From Conexibacter woesei Iso977N (lineage in GTDB: Bacteria > Actinomycetota > Thermoleophilia > Solirubrobacterales > Solirubrobacteraceae), in the NCBI RefSeq assembly GCF_000424625.1, contig NZ_AUKG01000002.1:558001-622000 (forward strand): a DNA stretch of 64,000 nt, given 5' to 3'. Made by a program: the position numbers and the translations under genes. Positions 7,927 to 17,816 of the stretch are shown piece by piece. Within the stretch, counting starts at the first letter, position 1; each line of letters starts with the position of its first letter. The notes under the pieces are model-generated. The model did not search any database. It had not been told where the DNA came from and saw nothing but the letters and a program-made list of their open reading frames with translations.

Positions 7927-10900
7927 AGAGCTGTGTTGCATCTGCATCGCGCCGATCGGGCGGATCGTTTGGTTGAGGCGTTGGCGGATGTGCTGGTCGT
8001 CCCCGTTGCGGATCCGTTCGCGGCTGAGGTCGTGGCGGTGCCGACGCGGGGCGTTGAGCGGTGGGTCACGCAGCGGCTGTCGACGCGGCTCGGTGTCGGC
8101 GCAGGCACGCAAGCCGATGGGGTTTGCGCGAACGTCGACTTCCCGTCGCCGCGGAGGCTCGTCGACGAGGCGGTGGCTGCGGGGTCGGGGATCGATCCGG
8201 AGCGGGATCCGTGGGCGCCCGCCCGGATGGTGTGGCCGCTGCTGGAGGTCGTCGACCAATACCTCCAGGAACCGTGGTTGGAGCGCCTGCGGCATCACCT
8301 GGAGCCGGGCCGCGGCGACCGCTCGCGCCGCCTCCGCGCGGTCCAGCATCTCGCGCGCCTGTACGACCGCTACGCGCTCGCGCGCCCCGAGATGCTCACC
8401 GCCTGGCGCGCCGACCGCGACGCCGACGCCGGCGGCGACGTGCTCCCAGAGCACGAGCAGTGGCAGGCCGAGCTGTGGCGGCGGCTGCGTGAGCACGTCG
8501 GGCGCCCGGGGCCCGCCGAGCGGCTGGAGCTCGCGTGCCGCGAGCTGATCGTCCGGCCGGAGGCCAGCGAGCTGCCGGAGCGGATCGCACTCTTCGGGCT
8601 GACCGCGCTGCCCGCCCGCCACCTGGAGGTCCTCAGAGCCCTCGCCGAGGGCGGGCGCGACGTGCACCTCTTCCTGCTCCAGCCCTCGGACGCCGCGTGG
8701 CGACATGTAGGACAAGCGCTCGACCGCCATGGCGTGCCGCAGGAGCGGGTGCACGGCGTGACCGCGTTCCTCCCGCACAACCCACTGCTGGCCTCCTGGG
8801 GCCGGGACGCGCGCGAGCTGCAGATGACGCTCGCGCGCGCCCAGCCGTGGGCGAGCGACGCCCACCACGACGCGGGCGCGGAGACCAACGCGACGCTGCT
8901 CCAGCGCGTCCAGGGCGACGTCCGCGGCGACCGCCTGCCGGAACCGGACACAGACGCGCACGCCGACCCCAGCCTCCAGATCCACGCCTGCCACGGCGCC
9001 CACCGCCAAGTTGAGGTCCTGCGCGACGCGATCCTCCACGCGCTCCAGGACGACCCAACGCTCGAGCCCCGCGACGTCATCGTCATGTGCCCCGACATCG
9101 AGACGTTCGCCCCCCTGATCCAGGCGACCTTCGGCACCGGCGAGGAGCCGGGCACCGACGACCTCCGCGTCCGCCTCGCCGACCGCGCCCTGCGCGAGAC
9201 CAACCCCGTCCTCGGCGTCGTCGCCCGCCTCCTGGAGCTGACGACCGCCCGCGCCACCGCCTCCGAGGTCCTCGACCTCGCCGACCGCGAGCCGGTTCGC
9301 CGCCGCTTCCGCTTCGGCCAGGACGACACCAGCCGCCTGGAGGACTGGGTCGCCGCCTCCGGCACCCGCTGGGGCTTCACGGCGCAGGACCGCACCGACA
9401 CCTACAACCTGCCCGACTTCCCCCAGGGCACCTGGCGCACCGGCATCGACCGCCTGCTCGCCGGCGTCGCGCTGACCGAGGACGAGCCGCGCCTGCTGGC
9501 CGGCACGATCGTCCCGCTCGACGACGTCGACTCCTCCGCCATCGACCTCGCCGGCCGCTTCGCGGAGTACCTGGAGCGCCTCGACACCACCATCAACACG
9601 TTCAAGGACCCCAAGTCGATCGCCGACTGGACGACCGCGCTCGCCACCGCCGCCGACGCGCTCACCGCGACCACCGCAGCAGACGCCTGGCAGCGCGCCG
9701 AGCTCCAGCGCCTGCTCGCCGACGTCCTCGACGAGGCGACGACCGACGACGACGAGACCCCATCGACAACGCTCGACGCCGCCGACCTCTCCGCGCTTCT
9801 CGAGCGCCGCCTCGCCGGCCGTCCCACGCGCGCGTCGTTCCGCACCGGCCACCTCACGGTTTGCACGCTGCAGCCGATGCGCTCGGTCCCGCACCGCGTC
9901 GTCTGCCTGCTCGGCCTCGACGACACCGTCTTCCCACGACGAGCACCCCGCGACGGCGACGACCTCCTGATCGCCGCGCCCCACGTCGGCGACCGCGACG
10001 CCCGCTCCGAGGACCGCCAGATCCTCCTCGACGCGCTGCTCGCCGCCGAGGACCGCCTGATCATCACCTACACCGGCAACGACGAGCGCACCAACGCCGA
10101 GCGCGCGCCCGCCGTCCCGGTCGCCGAGCTGCTCGACGTCATCGAGCGCACCGCCGGCCAAGATGTACGTCAACACGTTGTCACACGCCATCCCCTCCAG
10201 ACCTTCGACGCCCGCAACTTCCTGCGCCCGGACCCCTGGAGCTTCGACACCACCACCCTGGCCGGCGCCCGCGCGCTCGTCGCCGACCGCCCGCCCGCGC
10301 CGGAGTTCCTGACCGGCCCGCTCCCCGACACCACCAACGCCCTCGTCGAGCTCAACGACCTCGTCGCGTTCCTCGGCCACCCGGTCCACGCGTTCCTGCG
10401 CCAGCGCCTCGGGATCAGCTTCACGACGCTGCCCAGCGAGCACCTCGACGACGTCGAGGACGAGCTGCCGATCGACCTGGACTTCCTGACCCGCTGGCGG
10501 ATCGGCGACCGCCTGCTGACCGCCCTGCTGCAGGGCGCCGACTTCACGCTCGCTCAGGAGGCCGAGCGCCGCCGCGGCGCGCTGGCGCCCGGCGCGATCG
10601 GCGCGGGCCACCTCGCGGGCCTCAGCCGCGACGCCCAGGCGATCGCCGCCGCCGCCTCCCGGGACGTCGAGGCGCGCGACGTGGATGTCTCCGTCGCGCT
10701 CGCCGACGGCCGCCGCCTCGCCGGGACCGTCTCCGGCCTGCGCGGGGACACGATCCAGAGCGTCACGTTCGCGCGCGTCAACGCGCGCCACCGCCTCGAC
10801 GCCTGGGCGCGCCTGCTTGCGCTCACCGCCGCGCAGCCTGACCGCGCCTTCTCCGCGCTCACGATCGGCCGCCCGCGCGTGGCGGCCAACCCGCGCTCGG

Positions 10901-11328
10901 CGCTCACGATCGCGAAGATCCCGCCGCTGCTGCCCGACAAACCCCCGGCCGAGCGCGCCGCCGCCGCCCACGCCCGCCTCGCCACGCTGATCGACGTGTA
11001 CGACAAGGGCATGCGCGAGCCGCTCCCGCTCTACTGCGAGACGTCGGCCGCGTTCGCCTCCGTCGCCCGCGACGCCTCGCGCAAGCGCGCGCTCAACGCC
11101 GCCGAGCAGCGCTGGACCACGCCGTTCGGCGCGCCCGCGCCGTTCGAGGACCGCGACGACGACCACGAGCGCGTCCTCGGCCGCGGCACCGAGTTCCAGG
11201 ACCTGCTCCAGGACCCGCCGCGTGACGGCGAGCGCTGGCGCGACGACGAGCCCACGCGCTTCGGCCAGTACGCCTACCGCGTGTGGGACGACCTGCTCGA
11301 CGTCGAGACGCTGAGGGACGCGCAGTGA
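7918..11328 (+). CDS. recC: Exodeoxyribonuclease V gamma subunit RecC
   Basis: About 1,136 residues, close to actinobacterial RecC. The N-terminus (LHLHRADRADRLVEALADVL) matches the start of RecC helicase-like domain 1, and CPDIETFAPLIQATFG (about residue 390) is the conserved beginning of domain 2. RecC is a structural subunit of RecBCD that splits duplex ends and recognises Chi; its helicase motifs are vestigial, as here, where no Walker A is seen. recB and recD follow with GTGA and ATGA overlaps. Start is uncertain: ATG 7918 is used, but GTG 7933 or ATG 7690 (adding a repetitive N-terminal extension) are possible. Confidence 0.88.
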   Translation: MVRRAVLHLHRADRADRLVEALADVLVVPVADPFAAEVVAVPTRGVERWVTQRLSTRLGVGAGTQADGVCANVDFPSPRRLVDEAVAAGSGIDPERDPWAPARMVWPLLEVVDQYLQEPWLERLRHHLEPGRGDRSRRLRAVQHLARLYDRYALARPEMLTAWRADRDADAGGDVLPEHEQWQAELWRRLREHVGRPGPAERLELACRELIVRPEASELPERIALFGLTALPARHLEVLRALAEGGRDVHLFLLQPSDAAWRHVGQALDRHGVPQERVHGVTAFLPHNPLLASWGRDARELQMTLARAQPWASDAHHDAGAETNATLLQRVQGDVRGDRLPEPDTDAHADPSLQIHACHGAHRQVEVLRDAILHALQDDPTLEPRDVIVMCPDIETFAPLIQATFGTGEEPGTDDLRVRLADRALRETNPVLGVVARLLELTTARATASEVLDLADREPVRRRFRFGQDDTSRLEDWVAASGTRWGFTAQDRTDTYNLPDFPQGTWRTGIDRLLAGVALTEDEPRLLAGTIVPLDDVDSSAIDLAGRFAEYLERLDTTINTFKDPKSIADWTTALATAADALTATTAADAWQRAELQRLLADVLDEATTDDDETPSTTLDAADLSALLERRLAGRPTRASFRTGHLTVCTLQPMRSVPHRVVCLLGLDDTVFPRRAPRDGDDLLIAAPHVGDRDARSEDRQILLDALLAAEDRLIITYTGNDERTNAERAPAVPVAELLDVIERTAGQDVRQHVVTRHPLQTFDARNFLRPDPWSFDTTTLAGARALVADRPPAPEFLTGPLPDTTNALVELNDLVAFLGHPVHAFLRQRLGISFTTLPSEHLDDVEDELPIDLDFLTRWRIGDRLLTALLQGADFTLAQEAERRRGALAPGAIGAGHLAGLSRDAQAIAAAASRDVEARDVDVSVALADGRRLAGTVSGLRGDTIQSVTFARVNARHRLDAWARLLALTAAQPDRAFSALTIGRPRVAANPRSALTIAKIPPLLPDKPPAERAAAAHARLATLIDVYDKGMREPLPLYCETSAAFASVARDASRKRALNAAEQRWTTPFGAPAPFEDRDDDHERVLGRGTEFQDLLQDPPRDGERWRDDEPTRFGQYAYRVWDDLLDVETLRDAQ

Positions 11329-14300
11329 GCGACTTCGACATCTGCGGCCCGCTCCCGACCGGCGTCACGGTCCTGGAGGCCAGCGCCGGAACCGGCAAGA
11401 CCTACACCATCGCCGCGCTCGCCACGCGCTACGTCGCCGACGGGCTGCGGCTCGACGAGCTGCTGCTGGTCACCTTCACGCGCGCGGCCACCGGCGAGCT
11501 CCGGGACCGCGTCCGCCAGCGCCTGACCGCCACACGCGCCGCGCTCGACCGCGTGCTGACCGGGGAGACCCCGGCGCAGGCCGCCGCCGGCGACCGCCTC
11601 GTCGCGCTGCTCGCCCAGGGCGACGCCGACGCCGTCCGCCGCCGCCGCGACCGCCTGGCGATCGCGCTCGCCGACTTCGACGCCGCGACGATCGCCACGA
11701 CCCACGGCTTCTGCCAGGAGGTCCTGCTCGGCCTCGGCGTGGCCGGCGACATCGACCCCGGCCACCGCTTCAGCGAGGACGCACGCGACCTCGTCGAGGA
11801 CGTCGTGACCGACCTGTACATCAACCGGTTCAACGACAACTCGCCCCCGCACGGGCTCGACCGCGAGCAGGCGCGGATGGTCGTCGGCGCGGCGATCGGC
11901 AACCCGACCGCGCCGCTCGCACCGCTCGTCCACGACGCGAACGACGACGCGCCGGCGCTGCGCCACGGCCTGGCGGAGACCGCGCGCGCCGAGCTCGACC
12001 GCCGCAAGCGCGCGCTCGCGCTGATGACGTTCGACGACCTCGTCACGCGCCTGCGCGCGGCGCTCGACGGCCCCTCGGGCACCGCGGTGGCGCAAGCGAT
12101 GCGCGCTCGCTGGCGCGTCGCGCTGGTCGACGAGTTCCAGGACACCGATCCCGACCAGTGGGCGATCGTGCGCGCCGCGTTCGCGCATCCCGACAGCACG
12201 CTGGTCCTGATCGGCGACCCCAAGCAGGCGGTCTACGCGTTCCGCGGCGCCGACGTGTACGCCTACCTCGACGCGCGCGCGGTCGCCGACGCGCGGCCGA
12301 CGCTCGGCACGAACTACCGCAGCGATCGTGGCCTGCTGGAGGGCTTCGACGCGCTCTTCGGCGACGCGAACCTCGGCCACGCCGAGATCATGTACCGCAG
12401 GACCGAGGCGTCGCCGGAGCACCAGCGCTCCCGCCTGGAGGGCGCGCCGGCCGGCGAGGCGCTGCGCTTCCGCGTCGTCGCGCGCCACGACCCGGACGTC
12501 GCGCGCACGAAGACCGATTGGTCGAAGGCGCCCGCCGCGCGCGCGTTCGTCGCGCGCGACTGCGCGGCGGACATCGCGCGGCTGCTGGCGTCCGGCGCGC
12601 GAGCCGGCGGCGCGCCGCTGCACGCGGGCGACGTCGCCGTGCTCGTCCGGACCAACGCGCAGGCGCGCACGATCAAGGCGGCGCTCGACGCCGCGGGCGT
12701 CCCGGCGGTCCTCAACACCGCCACCAGCGTGTTCGCCACCGACGCCGCCCGCGACTGGCTGGCGTTGTTGGAGGCCTTGGAGCGCCCGGAGTACCTCCCG
12801 CGCGCGAAGGCGGCGGCGCTGACCAAGTTCCTCAACTGGACGGCGGCCGAGGTCGCCGGAGCAGGTGATGGTGATTGGGATGACGTCCAGGCGCGGCTGC
12901 ACGAGTGGGCCGGGCTGCTGCGCCGGACCGGCGTCGCGACGTTGATGGAGGACATCACCCAGCGCGAGCGCCTCCCGGAGCGGCTGCTCGGCGTGACCGG
13001 CGGCGAGCGCGTCCTGACCGACCTGCGCCACGTCGCCGAGCTGCTGCACGGCGCGGCGATCGACGGGCGCCTCGGGATCACCGCGCTGGCGTCCTGGCTG
13101 CGCCACCGGATGTCCGCCGACGACCGCGAGGCCGGGTCGGAGGAGCGCGCCCGGCGGCTGGAGTCCGACGCCGCGGCGGTGCAGGTGCTGACCGTGCATC
13201 GCAGCAAGGGCCTGGAGTTCGGCGTCGTTCACTGCCCGTTCCTGTGGGACCCGTTCCGGGGCCGCGACCGCGGCGAGGCGCCCGCGATCTACCACGACGC
13301 GGCGCGCGGGAACGAGCGCACGCTCGACGTGTCGCTGGAGACGCGCGACGCCGCGTTCGTGGAGCACGCCGACGCCGCGGCGGCCGAGCAGGCGGGGGAG
13401 GAGCTGCGGCTCGCGTATGTCGCGCTGACGCGAGCCAAGCACCAGGCGGTCGTGTGGTGGGCGACGTCGTGGACGTGCCGCGACTCGCCGCTGGGACGGC
13501 TGATGTTCGAGCGCGACTTCGGCCCCGACGTGGGGGAGGCGCCGCCCGCGCGGACCGACGCCAACACGGTCGCGACGAGCGCCGCGGCGCGGTTCCGGGC
13601 GCTCGCCGCGCTGGCGCCGGACGCGATCGCGCTGGAGCGCGCGCTGGTCGAGAAGGTGCCGCCGCGCGAGGCGGTCGCGGGCGAGGCGGTGGTGCCGGAC
13701 GACCTCGGCGTCGCCGTGTTCGACCGGACGCTCGACGCGCGCTGGCGGCGCGTGTCGTACTCGGCCATCACCGCGGGCGCCTACGAGGCGCGGGTGGCGA
13801 GCGAGGTCGAGGAGGCGGTCGGCGCCGACGACGCGCCGGACGAGCGGGTGCTCGTCGCCGACGCGGGCGCGGGCGCCGGCGCGGGCCCGGACGTCCCGCT
13901 GGCGGCGATGCCCGCGGGGACGCGGATCGGCACGCTCGTCCACGCGGTCCTGGAGGCGACGGACTTCGCGGCGCCCGATCTCGGCGCCGAGCTGGGCGAC
14001 CAGGTCGCCGTGGCGCGGCGGCGCTGGACGACCGACGTGGGCGACCCCATCATGTTGGTCGACGGCCTCGCCCGCGCGATCGAGACGCCGCTGGGACCGG
14101 AGGCCGGCGACCTGCGGCTGCGCGACCTCCAGCGCGGCGACCGCCTCGACGAGCTGACGTTCGAGCTGCCGCTGGTCGGGGGCGACACGCCGTCCGGAGC
14201 CCTCACGCTCCGGGCGATCGCGACGGTCCTGCGCGAGCACGTGGCCGAGGGCGATCCGCTCCACGGCTACGCCGACCGCCTGAGCGACCCCATGTTGAAG

Positions 14301-14708
14301 GCCAACCTGCGCGGCTACCTGACCGGCACGATCGACCTCGTCGCCCGCCACTCCGGCGGCTACGCGATCATCGACTACAAGACGAACCGCCTCTCGCCGC
14401 CCGGCACGCCGCTGACCGCCTGGCACCACCGCCCGGAGGCGCTGGCCGAGGAGATGGCGCGGTCGCACTACGCGCTCCAGGCGTTGTTGTACGCCGTGGC
14501 GCTGCACCGCTACCTGCGCTGGCGCGTCCCGTCCTACGACGCCGAGCGTGACCGGCCGACCGTCATGTACCTGTTCCTGCGCGGGATGACCGGCGCGGGT
14601 GCGCCGGGGAGCGGCGTCTTCAGCTGGCGCCCGCCGGCCGGGCTGCTGCCCGCGCTGAGCGACACGCTCGACCGCGGCGACGCGGACGGCGGGGCGGTGG
14701 CGGCATGA
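11325..14708 (+). CDS. recB: Exodeoxyribonuclease V beta subunit RecB (helicase-nuclease)
   Basis: 1,127 residues, UvrD/Rep-type SF1 helicase fused to a C-terminal nuclease. Walker A (ASAGTGKT) lies at about residues 19-26, the DEFQDTD motif II at about 270, HRSKGLEF (motif V region) at about 625, and the PD-(D/E)XK nuclease motif GTIDLVARH...IIDYKTN at about 1005-1020. It is the 3'-5' motor and the only nuclease of RecBCD, needed for double-strand break repair. The GTG start overlaps the recC stop (GTGA) and the end overlaps recD (ATGA), so the three subunits are coupled for equimolar synthesis. Confidence 0.95.
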   Translation: MSDFDICGPLPTGVTVLEASAGTGKTYTIAALATRYVADGLRLDELLLVTFTRAATGELRDRVRQRLTATRAALDRVLTGETPAQAAAGDRLVALLAQGDADAVRRRRDRLAIALADFDAATIATTHGFCQEVLLGLGVAGDIDPGHRFSEDARDLVEDVVTDLYINRFNDNSPPHGLDREQARMVVGAAIGNPTAPLAPLVHDANDDAPALRHGLAETARAELDRRKRALALMTFDDLVTRLRAALDGPSGTAVAQAMRARWRVALVDEFQDTDPDQWAIVRAAFAHPDSTLVLIGDPKQAVYAFRGADVYAYLDARAVADARPTLGTNYRSDRGLLEGFDALFGDANLGHAEIMYRRTEASPEHQRSRLEGAPAGEALRFRVVARHDPDVARTKTDWSKAPAARAFVARDCAADIARLLASGARAGGAPLHAGDVAVLVRTNAQARTIKAALDAAGVPAVLNTATSVFATDAARDWLALLEALERPEYLPRAKAAALTKFLNWTAAEVAGAGDGDWDDVQARLHEWAGLLRRTGVATLMEDITQRERLPERLLGVTGGERVLTDLRHVAELLHGAAIDGRLGITALASWLRHRMSADDREAGSEERARRLESDAAAVQVLTVHRSKGLEFGVVHCPFLWDPFRGRDRGEAPAIYHDAARGNERTLDVSLETRDAAFVEHADAAAAEQAGEELRLAYVALTRAKHQAVVWWATSWTCRDSPLGRLMFERDFGPDVGEAPPARTDANTVATSAAARFRALAALAPDAIALERALVEKVPPREAVAGEAVVPDDLGVAVFDRTLDARWRRVSYSAITAGAYEARVASEVEEAVGADDAPDERVLVADAGAGAGAGPDVPLAAMPAGTRIGTLVHAVLEATDFAAPDLGAELGDQVAVARRRWTTDVGDPIMLVDGLARAIETPLGPEAGDLRLRDLQRGDRLDELTFELPLVGGDTPSGALTLRAIATVLREHVAEGDPLHGYADRLSDPMLKANLRGYLTGTIDLVARHSGGYAIIDYKTNRLSPPGTPLTAWHHRPEALAEEMARSHYALQALLYAVALHRYLRWRVPSYDAERDRPTVMYLFLRGMTGAGAPGSGVFSWRPPAGLLPALSDTLDRGDADGGAVAA

Positions 14709-16516
14709 GCTCGGCCCTGCGCGAGCGCGATCCGCACGACGTCCGGCTCGCCGCGACGGCGCCCGCGCCGCTGCGCGCGTTCAACGACGCGGGCGTGCTG
14801 ACGGCCGCCGACGTCCAGGTGGCGCGCGCGCTGGCGCGGCTCGGCGGCGACGACACGCCGGAGTTGTTGTTGGCCTTCGCGCTGGCGGTGCGGGCCCCGC
14901 GGCTGGGGCATGTGCTGGTGGATCTCGCGACGATCCGGGCGACGGTCGCGGTCGACACCGAGGAGCCGGTCGACCTCGGCGCGCTGCCCTGGCCGGAGCC
15001 CGAGGCGTGGGCGGCGATCGTCGCGCAGTCGGCGCTCGTGTCCGTCCTCGACGAGGACCCGCCCCGCGGCGGCACCGCCAACGCGCGCCCGCTGCACCTC
15101 TCCGGGACCCGCCTGTACCTCGACCGCTACTGGCGCGAGGAGCGCGCGGTCGCCGCCGACCTCCGGGCGCGCGCCGCCGCGCCACCGGCCGCAGCGACGC
15201 CGGACGCGCCGCTCGCCGCGCTCTTCCCCGACCCGCTCGACACCCGCGCCCGCACCGCCGCCGCGCACACGCTGACCCACCACCTGACGATCATCGCCGG
15301 CGGCCCCGGCACCGGCAAGACGACAACGATCGCCCGCGCGCTCGCGTTGCTGCTGGGCGAGGCGCAGGACTCGCCGCCGCTCGTCGCGCTGGTCGCGCCG
15401 ACGGGCAAGGCCGCGGCGCGGCTGGCGGAGGCGGTCCGGGAGGAGGCGGCGCGGCTCGACGTCGCGGAGGACGTTCGGGCCAAGTTGGTGGGGTTGGACG
15501 CGACGACGATCCACCGGCGGCTCGGCAGCGTGCCGCGGAGCCGCAGCCGCTTCCACCACCATCGCGGCGCCCGGCTGCCGCACGACGTCGTGATCGTCGA
15601 CGAGTCCTCGATGGTTTCGCTGACGTTGATGGCGCGGCTGCTGGAGGCGGTCCGGCCGGACGCGCGGCTCGTGCTCGTGGGGGACCCGGACCAGCTGTCG
15701 TCGATCGAGGCGGGGGCGGTGCTCGGCGACGTCGTCGCGGCGGAGGCGCTCGCCGACCAAGTTGTCGTCCTCGATCGTGGGCATCGCTTCAGGGGCGCGA
15801 TCGCGGTGGTGGCCGACGCGGTCCGACGGGGTGACGGCGACGCGTTGATCGGCGCGCTGCGTGAGAGCAGCGACGAGGTCACGTGGGTCGACGCCGATCC
15901 GGCCGCCGCGACCGCGGCCGACCTCGCGCCCGTCCGCGCTGCCGCGGTCGCCGCGGGGCGCGCGGTGATCGACGCGGCCGTCCGAGGCGACGCCGGCACC
16001 GCGCTGAACGCGCTCGAGGACTTCCGCCTGCTCTGCGCCCACCGCCGCGGCCCGCACGGCGTCTCGACCTGGATGCCGCAGGTCGAGGCCTGGCTGGCGC
16101 GGGAGATCGAGCAGGCCGGCGGCCGCGCGCGCGACTACCCCGGCCGCCCGCTGCTGATCACGCAGAACGACTACGACCTCAACCTCTTCAACGGCGACAC
16201 CGGCGTGATCGTCCACGACCACGAATCCGACCGCCTCCTCGCCGCCTTCGAGCGCACGACCGTCCGGCCCAACCAGCTCGGCGCGGTCGACACCGTCTAC
16301 GCGATGACCGTGCACAAGTCGCAGGGCTCGCAGTTCGGCACCGCCGCGGTGATCCTGCCGCCGCCCGCCTCGCGGATCCTGACGCGCGAGCTGCTCTACA
16401 CGGGCGTCACCCGCGCGCGGGACCGCCTGATCGTCGTCGGGACCGAGGCGTCGCTGCGCGCGGCGCTCGCCCGGCCCGCCACCCGCGCGTCGGGCCTCGC
16501 CGCGCGGCTCGGCTAG
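14705..16516 (+). CDS. recD: Exodeoxyribonuclease V alpha subunit RecD (5'-3' helicase)
   Basis: 603 residues, the usual RecD length. A Walker A (GGPGTGKTTT) lies at about residues 199-208, motif II DESSM at about 299, GDPDQLSSIEAG soon after, and the C-terminal VHKSQGSQF motif at about 533. These are diagnostic of the RecD/Pif1 SF1B helicases. In RecBCD it drives the fast 5'-3' motor. Its stop codon overlaps, through a shared CTAG, the stop of the small membrane protein on the other strand, so there is no room for a conventional terminator between them. Confidence 0.95.
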   Translation: MSSALRERDPHDVRLAATAPAPLRAFNDAGVLTAADVQVARALARLGGDDTPELLLAFALAVRAPRLGHVLVDLATIRATVAVDTEEPVDLGALPWPEPEAWAAIVAQSALVSVLDEDPPRGGTANARPLHLSGTRLYLDRYWREERAVAADLRARAAAPPAAATPDAPLAALFPDPLDTRARTAAAHTLTHHLTIIAGGPGTGKTTTIARALALLLGEAQDSPPLVALVAPTGKAAARLAEAVREEAARLDVAEDVRAKLVGLDATTIHRRLGSVPRSRSRFHHHRGARLPHDVVIVDESSMVSLTLMARLLEAVRPDARLVLVGDPDQLSSIEAGAVLGDVVAAEALADQVVVLDRGHRFRGAIAVVADAVRRGDGDALIGALRESSDEVTWVDADPAAATAADLAPVRAAAVAAGRAVIDAAVRGDAGTALNALEDFRLLCAHRRGPHGVSTWMPQVEAWLAREIEQAGGRARDYPGRPLLITQNDYDLNLFNGDTGVIVHDHESDRLLAAFERTTVRPNQLGAVDTVYAMTVHKSQGSQFGTAAVILPPPASRILTRELLYTGVTRARDRLIVVGTEASLRAALARPATRASGLAARLG

Positions 16517-16695
16517 TCCGAGGAGCCGGAGCCGGAGTCCGAGTCGCGCGACCCCAGCAACATCCACCCGACCCCTACAACAACCAGCACGATCCCGAAC
16601 ACCAGCCCCACGTAGTGCCCGCCGCCGAGCGCGGCGAAGATCGCCGGGATCGCGATGACTGCCCCGATCGCGATGACGAGCATCCGCGGCGGCAC
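16513..16695 (-). CDS. Small two-helix membrane protein
   Basis: 60 residues: two hydrophobic helices (about 4-22 and 28-46) and a Ser/Asp-rich tail (SRDSDSGSGSSD). The GTG start has an AGGGG site 5 nt upstream; an in-frame ATG four codons later is an alternative. It starts 7 bp after the stop of the larger membrane protein and is probably the last gene of that operon. No function can be assigned. Confidence 0.6.
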   Translation of the reverse strand: MPPRMLVIAIGAVIAIPAIFAALGGGHYVGLVFGIVLVVVGVGWMLLGSRDSDSGSGSSD

Positions 16696-16702
16696 GATGC
16701 CC

Positions 16703-17371
16703 CTACGCGTCCCGGCCGTGGCGGTCGAGCAAGGCGTAGTACAACACCGCGGCCACCAGCGCCGAGATCGGCGCGGTCGCCGCGGTCACCGCCCACGTGA
16801 TCACCGCGCTGGCGCCGTCGCCGAGCCCGGTGGTCAGCGCCTGCACGAGGAACCGGACGATCTCGATGCCGACGATCGCGAACAGGATCACGGTGAACAC
16901 CGGCCAGCCGTTGCCGCGCACCAGGTCCTGGGAGCGCGTGAACGCGCCCAGCACCGACGAGCGCTCGATCACCACGACCGGCGCGGTCACGGCCCAGATC
17001 GTCATCAGGAACAGCCCCGGGATCACGAGCAGCGCGATGCCGATCCCGACGCCCAACCCGTACAGGATGGCCACCGCCAGCAGCGTGATCGCCACCGGCG
17101 TCACGCTCCCGAACAGCTGGCCGAGCGAGCTGTCGCGGCGCCCGTCGCGGACGTCCCGGACCAACTCAACCACCATGCCTTGGTAGAAGGTCCCGATCAC
17201 GAGCGTCAGCACGCTCGCCACCGCGGTCCCGGCCGTCGAGTTGAGGGCGATCGCGAGCACAGCCGGCACGACGAACAGCGCGGCGGCCGCCCAGAAGAGG
17301 ATCGCGAAGTTGTCGCGGTAGATCGAGACCGCGCGCGTGATGACCGCGCCCGGGTCCAGCAGGGGGCTCAT
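16703..17371 (-). CDS. Integral membrane protein, YciC/GDPD-membrane-domain-like
   Basis: 222 residues with about six membrane helices. The N-terminus (DPGAVITRAVSIYRDNFAILF) and the central LLVIPGLFLMTIWAVTAPVVVIE are typical of the DUF975/YciC/glycerophosphodiesterase-membrane-domain superfamily, whose members have a conserved P-G in the middle helix and a following basic loop (SQDLVRGNGW). Role unknown; these proteins are often housekeeping membrane factors. ATG at 17371 is preferred over a GTG three codons earlier. Followed closely by a small two-helix protein. Confidence 0.7.
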   Translation of the reverse strand: MSPLLDPGAVITRAVSIYRDNFAILFWAAAALFVVPAVLAIALNSTAGTAVASVLTLVIGTFYQGMVVELVRDVRDGRRDSSLGQLFGSVTPVAITLLAVAILYGLGVGIGIALLVIPGLFLMTIWAVTAPVVVIERSSVLGAFTRSQDLVRGNGWPVFTVILFAIVGIEIVRFLVQALTTGLGDGASAVITWAVTAATAPISALVAAVLYYALLDRHGRDA

Positions 17372-17431
17372 GCCCGGCACCTTACGGGCCGGACCCGGGA
17401 CCCCGCCGCGCGCCCGCGGCCCCGCGCGCGC

Positions 17432-17725
17432 CTATGCGTCCCAGTCCTCGCCGATCTCGCCCAGCAGCGCGGGCGGGAACTGCCGCGACCAGCGCACATC
17501 GGCCTGCGGCGGCGGGTCCAGCGACAGCCGCAGCAGCTGCTGGGGCGCGAGCGCCAGCGCCCACGTCGCCCCGCAGTCTCCGCACGCGCCGCGCGCGTCC
17601 AGGCCGCCGTCGACGACGTCGACGAACAGGCTCGTGCGCTCGCTCAGGCACGCCGGGCACGACAGCCCCGCACCGACGAGCACGTCGGGATCGTCCAGGG
17701 CGAAGACCGCGTCGTAGACCGTCAT
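17432..17725 (-). CDS. Small zinc-ribbon protein of unknown function
   Basis: 97 residues with two CxxC pairs (CPAC at about residues 23-26 and CGDC at about 48-51) spaced for one zinc ribbon, then a hydrophilic tail ending EIGEDWDA. No other domain. It lies 60 bp upstream of the membrane-protein operon on the same strand and 90 bp downstream of the response regulator. Composition matches neighbours. Function not recognised. Confidence 0.55.
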   Translation of the reverse strand: MTVYDAVFALDDPDVLVGAGLSCPACLSERTSLFVDVVDGGLDARGACGDCGATWALALAPQQLLRLSLDPPPQADVRWSRQFPPALLGEIGEDWDA

Positions 17726-17816
17726 CCCGTCAGACCCTCTCGCGCGGCGCCCGCCCGCGCGAGCCCCGCCGCCCCGCGAAGCACCCGATCGTCGGGTGCG
17801 TCCTACAACTACGCGG

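Noticed and set aside
7648-11166. Very long open frame on the minus strand opposite recC
   Set aside because: It is an antisense shadow of recC; composition is extreme in Gly/Arg/Val/Ala/Glu, no domain is visible, and the recC frame has clear family motifs.
11274-14507. Long open frame on the minus strand opposite recB
   Set aside because: Same reason: high-GC genes leave the antisense frames open; RecB motifs are on the plus strand.
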